This document shows, piece after piece, positions 51,650-62,195 of a stretch of 64,000 bases of DNA. Each line of letters starts with the position of its first letter. Position 1 is the stretch's first letter. Location of the stretch: assembly GCA_032718475.1 (NCBI GenBank), contig JAUCBJ010000795.1:1-64000 (forward strand), given 5' to 3'. Position numbers and translations under genes: made by a program. This DNA is from Nemertoderma westbladi (taxonomy: Eukaryota; Xenacoelomorpha; Nemertodermatida; Nemertodermatidae). Below the pieces are notes generated by a model, which did no database searches, was not told the DNA's origin, and saw nothing but the letters and a program-made list of their open reading frames with translations.

Positions 51650-52840
51650 GTAAAAAATTCGGGGCCTATTTCTTAATTTCTAAATAATGGGCAATTACCA
51701 ACTAAATGCGTACATACAATTTCCTAGGCATTTTAACACACGTAGAGGACTAAAATTCCCATTTATGATGATCAGATCATTTTTAAATATTTTCCAATGG
51801 ATTCAGCGCCCCAGAAAACCTGTATTGAAAAAATATTAACCCAAAATTTCAAATTTTTTGAAAATTGTTCTACTTGAAATTTTGGTGCTACAAATATTAA
51901 CTCCAGTAGAATTTTTCGAAATTTTTTATTTTCGGTCGGATTCATTCATACTAGTGAAATCAAAATCTAAATATAATTTTAGTTCGGTGGTGTAGGCCTA
52001 CTTCCTTCATGTCAGACACTATTAACCAAACAGACCCCGTACAGGTAATTTTGAATTTTGAGGTGAATATCCTCAGCTAGAATGACATTTTTTCTTACGA
52101 AAAATACTACTCCTCCATTTCTTAACCATTTTTTGCAATTTTTTCTTCATATGAAAGGTAATTTCATAAGCTTCAACAAATTCTCCATATTTTGAATGAA
52201 AAATTAGAAATAACATGGGTTTTTTAAGTTTTTAAAAAATTTCAAATTTTTTTTTCCAAATTGCCAATTATCAGAAATAGAAAACGAAAATACAAAAAGT
52301 GCATGAAAAATATGATGTAAATGAACTGCTGGTTCCAGAAAATGTGGTATCGGAAGATAAAAATGGAAAATATGAAGGCGTAGGGCCTAGTCTTATTAGT
52401 GAAATTTTTAATATCTTCATTACGTGCTGCGCGAAGGCCCCACTTCTATAAATAGTTTGTGCTCATTGTTTATAGAGTAAAGAAATATAAAGTATATCGA
52501 TATCGCCGATATCACCGATAACAAAATTTATAAGTTCCGTGTTTATAGACTGAAGTTTAGCTTTGTTGGCCCTGGAATGTCATTGTCTCGTTTCCAATTC
52601 CGTATTCACATTGGTGGTTCCATCTGTAACGGCATTGTGGAAGTGTCTGTGACTTCCACCACAACCACACATCGACTATATTCATCTTGTTTATGCGACA
52701 ATTCCTCATTTAGCGATGCGATATAATTTGCGAAGGGAGATGAGCGATAGTCGCTATCTATGCTGTGTCTCTTTCGTCGATCTCTTGGTGTTTCTCTGTC
52801 TAAAGTTTGAATTTTCGGGATTTGGTAGGCCTTTTACTTC
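51650..52840 (+). repeat. Module M3, copy 6 (empty Ty3 site)
   Basis: Full-length but with more private differences than copies 1 and 4 (for example GGGGCCTATTTCTT and a doubled ATTC at 51940). The target site GGCCCTGGAATGTCATTG is undisturbed near 52570. Confidence 0.8.
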
Positions 52841-52947
52841 TTCTATATTATTTTAAGTATTTTACTGCAATCGTTTATGTTATATCAGAAAAATATTAAT
52901 ATATATAAATTATTTTTATTACAATTTATTTAAATATAATATATTAT

Positions 52948-54250
52948 AAACTACTACTACTACTACTACTAGGTCGAGCGAACTCGGACAGTGGAAATGA
53001 GATCCTTCCAGGCTTCCCGATTCTCCATAGTTGTCGCAATTTCGTTTCTCTCAAGTTCAGTATCCCTTTCAAGTTGATCTATATATGTTATGGCCAGTCG
53101 TCCACGACTACGCTTTCCATGTGTTGGTTGCCAGAGAAGTAGATCTGGTATGACCTCGTCTTTACTTCACCAGCAGTGCCCACTGAATCTTAATCTGCGT
53201 TCATGGAGGGTGGTTGATACAGATGGTATTGTACCATAAAGCTCGGCGTTTGTCATGTTTTGTCTCCAGCTGACGTCTAGGGCAGCCATTAGTAGTCTTG
53301 TGTGCAACCATCAATTCGGAATTCAAGTGATTTAGTCAGTGTCCAGGTCTCACCCCCGTATAAAAATACTCTTACCACTGTGGCTCCCACTTATGCGTTC
53401 TTGTAATGTGAATCCCAGATATCCACCCTTTGTGGCCGTCCTCATTGAGTAATCCAGTACAATTACAAATAGTATTGGTGCTAATGTGTCACCTTGCAGT
53501 ACGCCAGCCAGGACTGAGAAGAACTCAATTTCACCAACTGATGAGAGTACCTGCGCTTCTGTGTCACAATATAATAATCGAATGCAAGCCACAATTACCT
53601 CTGGTATTCCATAAGCTCTTAGAATTTCCAGCATTTTACCTCTATGGATTGAGTCGAAGGCCTTCTCGAAGTCCACAAAAGTCATGACTGCGGGGAGATT
53701 CTTTGACTTAATTCCCTCAATCAGTCTCCGTAGCGGAAGTATCTGAGCTATTGTTGATCTATTTTGTCGAAATTCGTTTTGGCTCTTACGCAGTAGTTTC
53801 TCTATGTGAGGCCTAATCCTATATAGAATCATTTTGTTATGTATTTTGGCAGCTACCACAAGCAGGCAGATTTTAGCAGCTACCACAAGCAGACAGATCC
53901 CACGATAGTTTGTTGGTATACCGTGGTCTCCTTTCTTGGGGAGGGGCTTTAGTTGACCTTTAGTCCAAATTGGTGGTGGATTTTCCCCTTTCAGCATCTG
54001 GTTGGAAACATTCAATAATGGTCTGTTTAGCACTCCTGTTTTCCATACCTTCGCTGGGATTTCATATAATCCACTCGCTTTATTATTGGACATGCTTTTA
54101 ATGCTTCTTTGGAGTTCGGCAGGTGTGAACTCCCCTGTTTCTATAAGTAGTGTCTTGTCATATAATTTACTTGTAGGGCTGACCGCGATGTTTGGTGCTG
54201 CCCAAGCAAGTTGCTGAAGTGATCAATCCATTTCCCATCACATTCTTCAG
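52948..54250 (-). pseudogene. LINE-T fragment C
   Basis: The best-preserved of the deleted copies: a 247-codon frame (54093-53350) runs from the NYRGICLL fingers motif through FVDFEKAFDSIHRGK to LQGDTLAPILFVIVLDYSMR. It then crosses the same deletion that removes FADD. The 3' end is single, with an eight-triplet CTA tail (52950-52972). Upstream it extends further than A and B, with PEECDGKWIDHFSN encoded at about 54240-54200. Shares the 27-bp duplication. Not functional as RT. Confidence 0.85.
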
Positions 54251-54590
54251 GACTATTATATATATATTATTACATATACTAATACAATTAATACTTAATA
54301 TAATTATTTCTAATAAAAATATATATAATTATACAATTAGTTTTTTCTTGTGCAGAAGGCTTTGATTGTTTAGTTGTAGGCCTATATAGCAACTATACGT
54401 AGGCCACTCTGCATACAACCGTTCACCCTGTGTTATAACAATCGAAGTGATAGTATTAGTCGCGGAATTCAAGTATTATTAATCGTAATATTATATTAAA
54501 TAATATTAAATTAATATAAATTATATTCATATTAATATACAATTTTCCGGAGGAAAAATCATTAAAAAATCATACAAAATTATTCACTTC
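54251..54590. other. Very AT-rich spacer
   Basis: TAATATATAT-type sequence between the duplication block and the 38-bp satellite. Nothing coding. Confidence 0.4.
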
Positions 54591-55995
54591 TAATTTATCC
54601 AAATAGAATTACAGAGAATGTGAGAAGTTTAATTTAACCAATAGAATTACAGAGAATGTGATAAGTTTAATTTAACCAATAGAATTACAGATAATGTGAG
54701 AAGTTTAATTTAACCAATAGAATTACAGAGAATGTGAGAAGTTTAATTTAAATAATAGAATTACAGAGAACATGAGAAGTTTAATTTAACCAATAGAATT
54801 ACAGAGAATGTAAGAAGTTTAATTTAACAAATAGAATTACAGAGAATGTGAGAAGTTTAATTTAACAAATAGAATTACAGAGAATGTGAGAAGTTTAATT
54901 TAACCAATAGAATTACAGAGAATGTGAGAAGTTTAATTTAACCAATAGAATTACAGAGAATGTGAGAAGTTTAATTAAACCAATAGAATTACAGATAATG
55001 TGAGAAGTTTAATTAAACCAATAGAATTACAGAGAATGTGAGAAGTTTAATTTAACCAATAGAATTACAGATAATGTGGGAAGTTTAATTTAACCAATAG
55101 AATTACAGAGAATGTGAGAAGTTTAATTTAAATAATAGAATTACAGAGAACGTGAGAAGTTTAATTTAACCAATAGAATTACAGAGAATGTAAGAAGTTT
55201 AATTTAACCAATAGAATTACAGAGAATGTGAGAAGTTTAATTTAACCCATAGAATTACAGATAATGTGAGAAGTTTAATTTGACCAATAGAATTACAGAG
55301 AATGTAAGAAGTTTAATTTAACCAATAGAATTACAGAGAATGTAAGAAGTTTAATTTAACCAATAGAATTACAGAGAATGTGAGAAGTTTAATTTAACCA
55401 ATAGAATTACAGAGAATGTAAGAAGTTTAATTTAACCAATAGAATTACAGAGAATGTGAGAAGTTTAATTTAACCAATAGAATTACAGAGAATGTGAGAA
55501 GTTTAATTTAACCAATAGAATTACAGATAATGTGAGAAGTTTAATTTAACCAATAGAATTACAGAGAATGTGAGAAGTTTAATTTAACCAATAGAATTAC
55601 AGAGAATGTGAGAAGTTTAATTTAACCAATAGAATTACAGAGAATGTGAGAAGTTTAATTTAACCAATAGAATTACAGAGAATGTGAGAAGTTTAATTTA
55701 ACCAATAGGATTACAGAGAATGTGAGAAGTTTAATTAAACCAATAGAATTACAGAGAATGTGAGAAGTTTAATTTAACCAATAGAATTACAGAGAATGTG
55801 AGAAGTTTAATTTAACCAATAGAATTACAGAGAATGTGAGAAGTTTAATTTAACCAATAGAATTACAGAGAATGTGAGAAGTTTAATTTAACCAATAGAA
55901 TTACAGAGAATGTGAGAAGTTTAATTTAACCAATAGAATTACAGAGAACGTGAGAAGTTTAATTTAACCAATAGGATTACAGAGAATGTGAGAAG
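54591..55995. repeat. 38-bp tandem satellite (about 37 copies)
   Basis: The unit contains ACCAATAGAATTACAGAG, AATGTGAG and AAGTTTAATTTA in order, with an exact 38-bp period. Common unit variants are ACAGATAATG for ACAGAGAATG, TGTAAG for TGTGAG, AAATAATAG or AACAAATAG for AACCAATAG, and AATTAAAC for AATTTAAC. Indels are practically absent, so homogenisation is strong. No frame is open through the array. Confidence 0.97.
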
Positions 55996-56132
55996 TAAGT
56001 ACTAAACGTTAATCTACATTATTATTTTAATTGTGTTAGATTGTTATTTTAATTTTTTGAATAAATTGACATTTTTCATGAAATACAGATTACTTTTTTC
56101 CCTTATTTTCAATAAATTCGCTGTTAGAGTAT
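55996..56132 (-). other. Probable 3' UTR of the membrane-protein ORF
   Basis: AT-rich sequence downstream of the stop on the minus strand. An ATTAAA, a common variant polyadenylation signal, is present near 56045-56055. No canonical AATAAA was found. Confidence 0.35.
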
Positions 56133-56459
56133 TTAGGAGTGGTTGAAAGGTCTACCAAAACCCGTGCCTGTTTTCCCACAACCGCAAACTCTGGAAAGTT
56201 GACCGGGTAGTTTTCTAACTCTTGTCATACAGTTTTCATAATAGTCCCTTTGTATGCATCTTCTATAGCAGTAGAATCCAACAACCATAGCTAAAACTAA
56301 TGCCACGAGACAAATCATCACGCCAGTTTGGTTTAGTTTACCGTTAACAATCCAGGTGGTGTTTGCTGTTGACGTATTGCCGACTTCGTTAGTTGATGTC
56401 ATGTTATTTCTTCGAATAATTTTGGAGGATGGTTTTTTTCTCGGCAGAATGAAGTCCAA
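56133..56459 (-). CDS. Small single-pass membrane protein, unknown function
   Basis: The 108-aa ORF is not recognised. It has a basic N-terminus (PRKKPSSKIIRRNN) up to a second Met at position 20. Then comes a Thr/Asn-rich stretch with three N-glycosylation sequons (N28-T-S, N33-T-T, N43-Q-T), and one hydrophobic segment, GVMICLVALVLAMVVGFYCY (46-65), followed by RRC. The tail of ~40 residues is basic and Cys-containing (C68, C77, and CGCGKTGTGFGR near the end). Sequons before and Arg-Arg after the helix predict an N-out, C-in protein without a cleavable signal, especially if Met20 is the start. The ORF is isolated between the satellite and AT-rich DNA, is not part of any repeat in the window, and has better composition than neighbouring ORFs. 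It could also be the last exon of a larger gene. Confidence 0.5.
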   Translation of the reverse strand: MDFILPRKKPSSKIIRRNNMTSTNEVGNTSTANTTWIVNGKLNQTGVMICLVALVLAMVVGFYCYRRCIQRDYYENCMTRVRKLPGQLSRVCGCGKTGTGFGRPFNHS

Positions 56460-57500
56460 TTAATAGCTATAATGCACTATTGCACTATTTATGGTAACTT
56501 GACTACGCTATAAACTTTGAAATGATTAACTAATTAATTATTTTACATTCGAATTGAATTGGGGTCAAGCTAACTTAGTTAACTTAGCTAACTTAAGTTA
56601 ACTTTTTAACCAAATCGTTACATAAATTCCAACAATGGAAGAAAAGTAAACGTTTACTTTCGGTATTTAATAACATGATAGTTGCTTCCATAATGTTCAT
56701 AGTCTCATCAGCTTTGGGTTAAAGTATATCTTTTATATATTCGAAAGTGATTTGGTTATTAAAATGATGAAGCCATAACGTTTTGGACGGAGTTATTCCT
56801 TGTATCACTTTTTGGTTGCGTAGTTTATTACATTGTTACCTTATATGCTTTAGTGTAAATCTTATAAAGTCATACAACTACTCAAACTAATTATTAAAAA
56901 ATGGCTGGAAATTCTCGCAAAAATTGAAATTTATATGCTTGTCAGATATGGGAGGGGCGGGATATGGCGGGATTGTAATGTTTCGGATTAGGTAAACAAC
57001 ATGAGGGTTTATGTTACAACAGTTTACATGTATGGTTGTTGTGATTTGTTTTGTCATCTGAAAGCACTTCATCAGTAATAGAGACATATATCAAGATCAA
57101 CATGGCAACACTTGATTCTTGGTAGTTGGTTTGATTTATTTTATATAAAACAGCAGTAATGTTTATCTTTATTACCGGTAAATAATATCTGCCATTCGCA
57201 AAACAATATCCTCTACAGAGGAAGGCTAAAAAACAACCTAATATACCAGATACATGGTTTTGGAGAAATAAAACGTGTTAGCTGTTTTTGATGCAAAAAA
57301 AGATACACATTTGCCAGCCAGATCCTTCAAGTGAAGCAACAGGCAGCTAAGTTACATTAAGCTACATTAAGTCGTATCTTTAAATATAAATAACATTGTG
57401 CTCACCCAAAGCTATGAATAATAATAATAATAATAATGCATTCGCGCTCAGTAGTAACAACACATTTTATAGTTGGGTTGCTTGGCGCGGCAGTACTGTG
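56460..57500. other. AT-rich intergenic; AACTTAG/GTTAAC repeat
   Basis: Bases 56569-56606 hold clustered AACTTAGTTAAC, TTAGCTAAC and TTAAGTTAAC words. A short (AAT)n lies at 57417-57437. The 66-codon minus-strand ORF near 56900-57087 has no recognisable feature. No gene is supported. Confidence 0.4.
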
Positions 57501-57655
57501 GTGTGGGTTGCTAGGGTAATATGTTCCAGAATAACGAAAAAAAATGAAGAGAGCTGCTGAGCTGAAGGTTTAAGAAGACGGTTTAACCGATCCCGAATAT
57601 CACGTCAGGCAAACGAGACTTACCGCTGCGCCGGTACTTCACTTTCCGTTCACTA
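57500..57655 (+). repeat. Module M2 remnant
   Basis: Begins inside the hairpin (GTGTGGGTTGCTAGGGTAAT, left arm lost) and runs to CTTTCCGTTCACTA. There it is joined to the CTA triplets of a LINE-T 3' end. Confidence 0.75.
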
Positions 57656-58130
57656 CTACTACTACTACTAGGATCGGCATGCTGCATTGCAGCTGCGTTT
57701 TTAAAAATGCTGTGCCGGCATGTCGACAAAATTGCGCCGCCACAACTCCCTATCACCCATGACATTTGCTAGATCATTCGCATCTTTAAGGCCAGTGTCA
57801 TTTAAGATGCATCATTCAAGAAAGTCATGGGCTGTCAACCATGCTTATTCACTCCATGAGGCTGCCAAAGTACAAGATTATGCACTGGCTGTCCTCACGG
57901 CGAAAGCAATGTCCTGCAAAGCGGAGGCGATTTTGTTCTAGTGTCAAGCTTGGGGGAACCAATGAGACACCTCCAATGTTATATAGTGTCTGGTTGGAGA
58001 TGTGTACATTGTACCTGACACAATGAACCCGGCGTATCATTCTTGTGAATGTGCCATCCAGAGATTTGGTGTCCTCAGCAGTTAGAGCCCAGCATGGACA
58101 CCCATAGAGGAGTAATGGAGTACTGGCAAG
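57655..58130 (-). pseudogene. LINE-T C-terminal domain joined to endonuclease
   Basis: On the minus strand: IRRVHCVRYNVHISNQ, SLTLEQNRLRFAGHCFRRED, then (after a shift) the FLRR/DTGLKDANDL region. It ends in the GCATGCCGATCC(TAG)n 3' tail at 57655-57672. Immediately upstream, at about 58130, the sequence switches to the endonuclease domain of 58130-59275. The RT domain is wholly missing between them, so this is one element with a large internal deletion. Confidence 0.75.
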
Positions 58131-59275
58131 GCAGATTTCGTTGTTCTACTAGCACGCAGACTAAGTCTTACCTTGGCCACAATAAGGCGGTGATCACTGG
58201 AGAAGGGTCGAAGTGTAAACGCATTACAGTCTTTTATAGAGCTCCTGTATTTCCTACGAAACTGAATATGGTATATCTGGGACTTGTGACCACTGGGTCC
58301 ACTATGAGTCCATAGCTTTCCAGTTCGCTTCTTGAACTGAGTTCCAGCCGAAAACAATCCATTTCCAGAGATAAAATCCTGAAGATGGACAGAATTTAGG
58401 TTAACACTATTGCTATAGACCCAGGGCGATATAGGTGATTGATGCAGACTTGCATTAAAGTCTCCCAGGAATGTTAAGAATGCATGCTGATCCTCTCCAA
58501 GAGTAGCTGCTTGTAGATTCTGGTAGAAATTTTCCACCTCCTCTACAGGGGCAACACTAGTTGGAGAGTAGCACACAATCAGAACCACCTTAGGAATCTT
58601 CTTAGCCAGTCTTCCAGAACATGAGAAGTGGCAACGGATGATGCGGTTGGAGATTTGGTCTATTTTGTTCAATGCTGCATGTGCAGTTGGATTCATCAAT
58701 AGACCAATTCCACCATTGCCACTATCATCTGATGACGCGAGGGCGAGTCTCCAACCGCCCCCCATGTCCTTAATCAGAACCTCATCAGTCTGTCCAGTTT
58801 GCATTCGGTGCTCTTGAACACCCACTGCGCTAAGAGAAAGCTTATCTGCCAATACAGTCAGCTCACCTTGTCGCATTGGGGACCCGAGTGTTAGGGTGTT
58901 TACTGAGGCTAGTCTTGTGACTTGCCTCAGATTCACCAATGGCTTTGTTGGTCGGGGTGGAACATGAGAGTAGCCTCCAACTCCAGAATCCCTCTCCCCA
59001 TCACAATCTGGCCTTCCTGGTGACCCAGGGTTTGGGCCAGAAAGGTCATCAGAAAAGGGACTCAAAGAATTGTTGGCTGCTCTCTCTCCAGTAGGGGGTG
59101 AGACAGGCAGCCGGTCAGGAGTTAACTGACGCCTGTGAGGCCGATTGTGTCCGGTAATTCCACTGGCCTCTTGTGGCCGGACCTCCGCATTGCTAATGTA
59201 ATCCATAGTGGGGGTTGGGGGGTGCTTTTTTGCCGAGTCAGCTCTCGGGGCAAATACCACACCCTGGTTTGCCAT
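58082..59275 (-). pseudogene. LINE-T endonuclease domain (RT-less deletion derivative)
   Basis: A 397-codon frame opens with a Pro/Ser-rich N-terminal region of ~120 residues and continues into an APE/exonuclease-III-like fold. Motifs seen are VNTLTLGSPMRQGELTVLAD, AVGVQEHRMQTG with the catalytic Glu, GNGGIGLLMNP, LIVCYSPTSVAP, LTFLGDFNASLHQ and, near the end, SSDHRLIVAKVRL. The catalytic Glu, Asp-x-Asn and closing Asp-His are all present, so the nuclease fold could be intact. After about residue 385 the frame runs into C-terminal LINE sequence, and no RT exists. It might still make a protein, but it cannot retrotranspose alone. The plus-strand ORFs are shadows. Confidence 0.8.
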
Positions 59276-59700
59276 TCCACAGGGTGGGTGTCGCAGTGGA
59301 GTCAGATATGAGGCCCATCACCCATATCTACTCTGGCGCACATGACCCACCATTGGCTGTGCAGCTCATCTGCTGGGTCATGCCCTGTACCCCTGCTTCC
59401 AGATACAGGTTGCAGTGAAGTGCACTCAGAGTGGACATGAGAACACTCTACTCCTAACCAGCCATTGGTAGATCACCATCTGCCTGGCCAGGCCATATAC
59501 TCCTGCAGCCAAGTATATGGGTCCTTAATCCAGGACCAACTGCGTCCTTATCACAGAACGATGGGGGTCCTAGTTACAGGACCAGATTTGCCCTAGTAAG
59601 AGGGTCTATGCAGCTACAGATGGCACCTCCTTTATGCTGCATGGAGGTGGCAAGTTTCTTGATCAATGACCTAAAATACCTGACCTGACCTGACGCTTCG
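59276..59700 (-). other. Probable 5' UTR/leader of the LINE-T copy
   Basis: GC-richer than its surroundings, with internal near-repeats (TGGGTCATGCCCTGTACCCC and GGCCAGGCCATATACTCCTG, each followed by a CAGxxAxxTA word). Short tandem GACCT units at 59678-59691 mark a boundary with the M2 remnant. No frame continues the endonuclease upstream. Confidence 0.5.
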
Positions 59701-59825
59701 TTCACTTCGGACCTTCCGTTCACTAGTACCCAAGGTATTGTCCGTGGTAATTTCCTGCACATTTAAGGCCCGGGTTCTTACCTTGAATCAATCCTCGCGC
59801 CCACGCGTTCATTTATATGAAGATA
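59700..59825 (+). repeat. Module M2 remnant
   Basis: Carries ACCTTCCGTTCACTAGTACC to CTCGCGCCCACGCG, the middle of M2 only. Confidence 0.7.
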
Positions 59826-59884
59826 AAATTACACGAAATAATAATTGTCGCTGTGACCATAGAATCAATTATTTTTATCTGCGC

Positions 59885-60430
59885 TCAGTAGTAACAACAC
59901 ATTTTATACTTGGGTTGCATGGCGCGGCATTACTGTGGTGTGGGTTGCCAGGGTAATATGTTCTAGAATAACGAAAAAAAAAATGAAGAGAGGTGCTGAG
60001 CTGAAGGTTTAAGAAGACGGTTGAACCGAGCCCGAATATCACGTCAGGCAAACGAGACTTACCGCTGCGCCGGTACTTCACTTTCCGTTCACTAGTACCC
60101 AAGGTATTGTCCGTGGTAATTTCCTGCACATTTAAGGCCCGGGTTCTTACCTTGAATCAATCCTCGCGCCCACGCGCTCCGGCCCTTTGCGATTTCAGGT
60201 ACGGCCCGCCCCCCCTACTCCACTCTGCTCGCTTCCTCTCCAGTCCGATTTTCGCGTTTTTAGAATATTCGGTGACGGTTCTATTTAAAGATTATTCTGT
60301 GAACACTGTAGATATTTCTTTATTATATTTTAATATTTTACATTTATTTATCAAATAAATTAAATTCACCTTGCTAAATTTATACATAAACAAACAATGG
60401 CTATTTTCACTTAATTAACAGCTTTAATTT
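59885..60430 (+). repeat. Module M2, copy near 60 kb
   Basis: Hairpin left arm lost (GTGTGGGTTGCCAGGGTAAT at 59938-59957), otherwise complete through the CpG-rich segment (60145-60260) to TTAACAGCTTTAATTTTTTCC. More diverged than the 34-50 kb copies. Confidence 0.75.
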
Positions 60431-60449
60431 TTTCCGTAATTATTTGACC

Positions 60450-60620
60450 CTCCCTGAGACGGCTGCATTCCTAATGGTGGTGGGAAACCGCCTCCGACCA
60501 GCCACCCAGGAGCCACGCTTTCTCCTCCAACGCCTCCTCATTGCCTTTCAGATCGGCAACACAGACTCCATCCTGGGTATCACGGACATAACCGTTCCGT
60601 ACAGGAATATTGATCCGTGA
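60450..60620 (+). pseudogene. Orphan coding relic, 56 codons
   Basis: A G+C-rich stretch directly after an M2 copy reads LPETAAFLMVVGNRLRPATQ, then EPRFLLQRLLIAFQIGNTDS and ILGITDITVPYRNIDP before TGA. Codon composition differs strongly from both flanks. There is no nearby start codon except the internal Met. I do not recognise the family; it could be the C-terminal end of a mobile-element protein. It was probably carried in or truncated when M2 arrived. Confidence 0.5.
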
Positions 60621-61620
60621 ATAACTGTAACATAACAATTATTAATAATAATTGTAACATGGGTTAACTTTCGTTTATTGTTTTGGTTCCCTCAACACGC
60701 CGCTACCCAAGGGCCAATTTAGACAACACTTTGGGGGGTGTATGGGAATTTTACCGAGTATAATATTATTTTACCGATCATATGTAAGTAAAACTTGATT
60801 GATTGATATTACCAATTAATAGGAACTACTCTTTCAAATTGTACCATTTTTTGGACATTTGCATCAATAATTAGAACCAGTAGTAGTAAGCATACAGGAT
60901 ACTGCAGGCCTTCGTTATAATGAGTCTGGTCTGGTTTTATTTTTTTCAAACTGTTATAGTATGTTACACAACTTAATGAATTATCTTAATCTACTATGCA
61001 CAGCCCAGCCCACAATAGAGTATCTTAATAGTTTATCTTAAAATACAGCCCACAATAGAGTATTCCTATCGACAGTGATTACTGTTATGTTACATACTAT
61101 TTGGTTTATTGTAATCCTATCATTTTTTTAAAAACGTTTCAAAATTTCCCATCTTTCCCAATCCGATTCCTTTTGCAATTGATCAGAAAAGTTACATCAG
61201 GAAAAAGTAGTTATTTGTTGTGAAGAATTAGCACTATAAAAAACAAAGAAACAAAGCAATAAATTACAGCTTTGACGCTAGAGGGCTTAAAATAATTTTG
61301 TTAAATTTTGAATACAATCGAAATTTGAGTCGCCCTCTAGCGCACACTAGCGAAAATGTGATGGATGGATGGAATGAATTGAACGTACCGGTAGTGGGCT
61401 ATAATGCAATCATAGATACAGTGGGGACTGGAACACGTCGAATTGTTAGCTTACTTCGCAACAAGAATTGATTTAAACATTGCGAAACGATTATTGGTGA
61501 TGAAAAACTATGCGTGCAACTTTTGTTATTAAAACATAAATAAAATGTAATAATAAAATATATAATAATATTTTTTTAAATATTTTTTATTAAAATGGTA
61601 ATATTTTTTGTGTAATTTAC
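60621..61620. other. AT-rich non-coding
   Basis: Contains a dispersed-repeat word (TTCGTTTATTGTTTTGGTT near 60668) and CCCTCTAGCG near 61333. GACGCTAGAGGGC at 61272 and GCCCTCTAGCG at 61332 are inverted to one another. Nothing coding. Confidence 0.4.
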
Positions 61621-61624
61621 AAAC

Positions 61625-61735
61625 TTTTGTTATGGAAATCCATAAAGAATCAAGCGTTGATGGTGCAAAATTACCGCAAAGACTAACGGTTTGTGGGTTT
61701 GAATCATTAATTTAATTTAATTCATTAAGGAAAAT
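61625..61735 (+). repeat. Module M2 left-end remnant
   Basis: TATGGAAATCCATAAAGAATC through CATTAAGGAAA, stopping just before the hairpin. Confidence 0.75.
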
Positions 61736-61839
61736 TGGCAGGTTATAGTGGCTGTGTTTTCTAACCAAAACAATAAATTAAACTTAATATGACTTCCGGT
61801 CAATTTGATCCTCTATCTGAGAATCAAAGTATTAAACGT

Positions 61840-62190
61840 TTTGTCCTACTACTTGGAGTATGTCACCTACATAACATTGGAGGTGTCTCATTGGTTCCCC
61901 CAAGCTTGACACTAGAACAAAATCGCCTCCGCTTTGCAGGACATTGCTTTCGCCGTGAGGACCAACCAGTGCATAATCTTGTACTTTGGCAGCCTCATGG
62001 AGTGAATAAGCATGGTGGACAGCCCATGACTTTTTTGAGACGCATCTTAAAGGACACTGGCCTTGAAGATGCGGATGATCTAGCAAATGTCATGGGTGAT
62101 AGGGAGTTGTGGCGGTGCAATTTTGTCGATAAGCCGGCACAGCATTCTTAAAAATGCAGCTGCAATGCAGCATGCCGATCCTAGTAGTAG
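61840..62190 (+). pseudogene. LINE-T 3' fragment, plus strand
   Basis: One open frame encodes LHNIGGVSLVPPSLTLEQNR, LRFAGHCFRREDQPVHNLVL, then WQPHGVNKHGGQPMTFLRRI and DTGLEDADDLANVMGDREL, the intact C-terminal domain of LINE-T subfamily 1. It ends in GCATGCCGATCC followed by TAG triplets. It is the best-preserved C-terminus of this subfamily in the window and is oriented opposite to the neighbouring copy. Confidence 0.8.
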
Positions 62191-62195
62191 TCCTA

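Larger units (their letters stand above)
30775..54250. repeat. Nested duplication block (modules M1, M2, M3, LINE-T)
   Basis: Four modules recur in the same orientation. M1 runs from CCAATAGTAAAGCAAAATCC to CACTGTGCAT. M2 contains ACCCTGGGTTGCCAGGGT and CACGTCAGGCAAACGAGAC. M3 contains GGATTCAGCGCCCCAG, GTCAGACACTATTAACC and GTCTCGTTTCCAATTCCG. LINE-T is a deleted LINE fragment. The segment from about 32830 to 34480 recurs at a constant offset of 14231 bp (47061-48711) with almost no differences. A third, shorter, more diverged copy is at 51155-54250. After removal of the Ty3 insertion and a 1356-bp internal duplication, the ancestral period is about 7.5 kb. Near-identity of the first two copies means either recent duplication or an assembly-level duplication. 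Confidence 0.85.

Noticed and set aside
54591-55995. 38-bp repeats as a CRISPR-like repeat-spacer array
   Set aside because: The whole unit repeats; there is no alternation of constant and unique segments.
35000-60358. Plus-strand ORF (FKARVLTLNQSSRPRALA) found in several M2 copies
   Set aside because: It runs through the CpG-rich segment into AT-rich DNA, has differing ends in different copies, and shows no protein-like conservation beyond overall copy identity.
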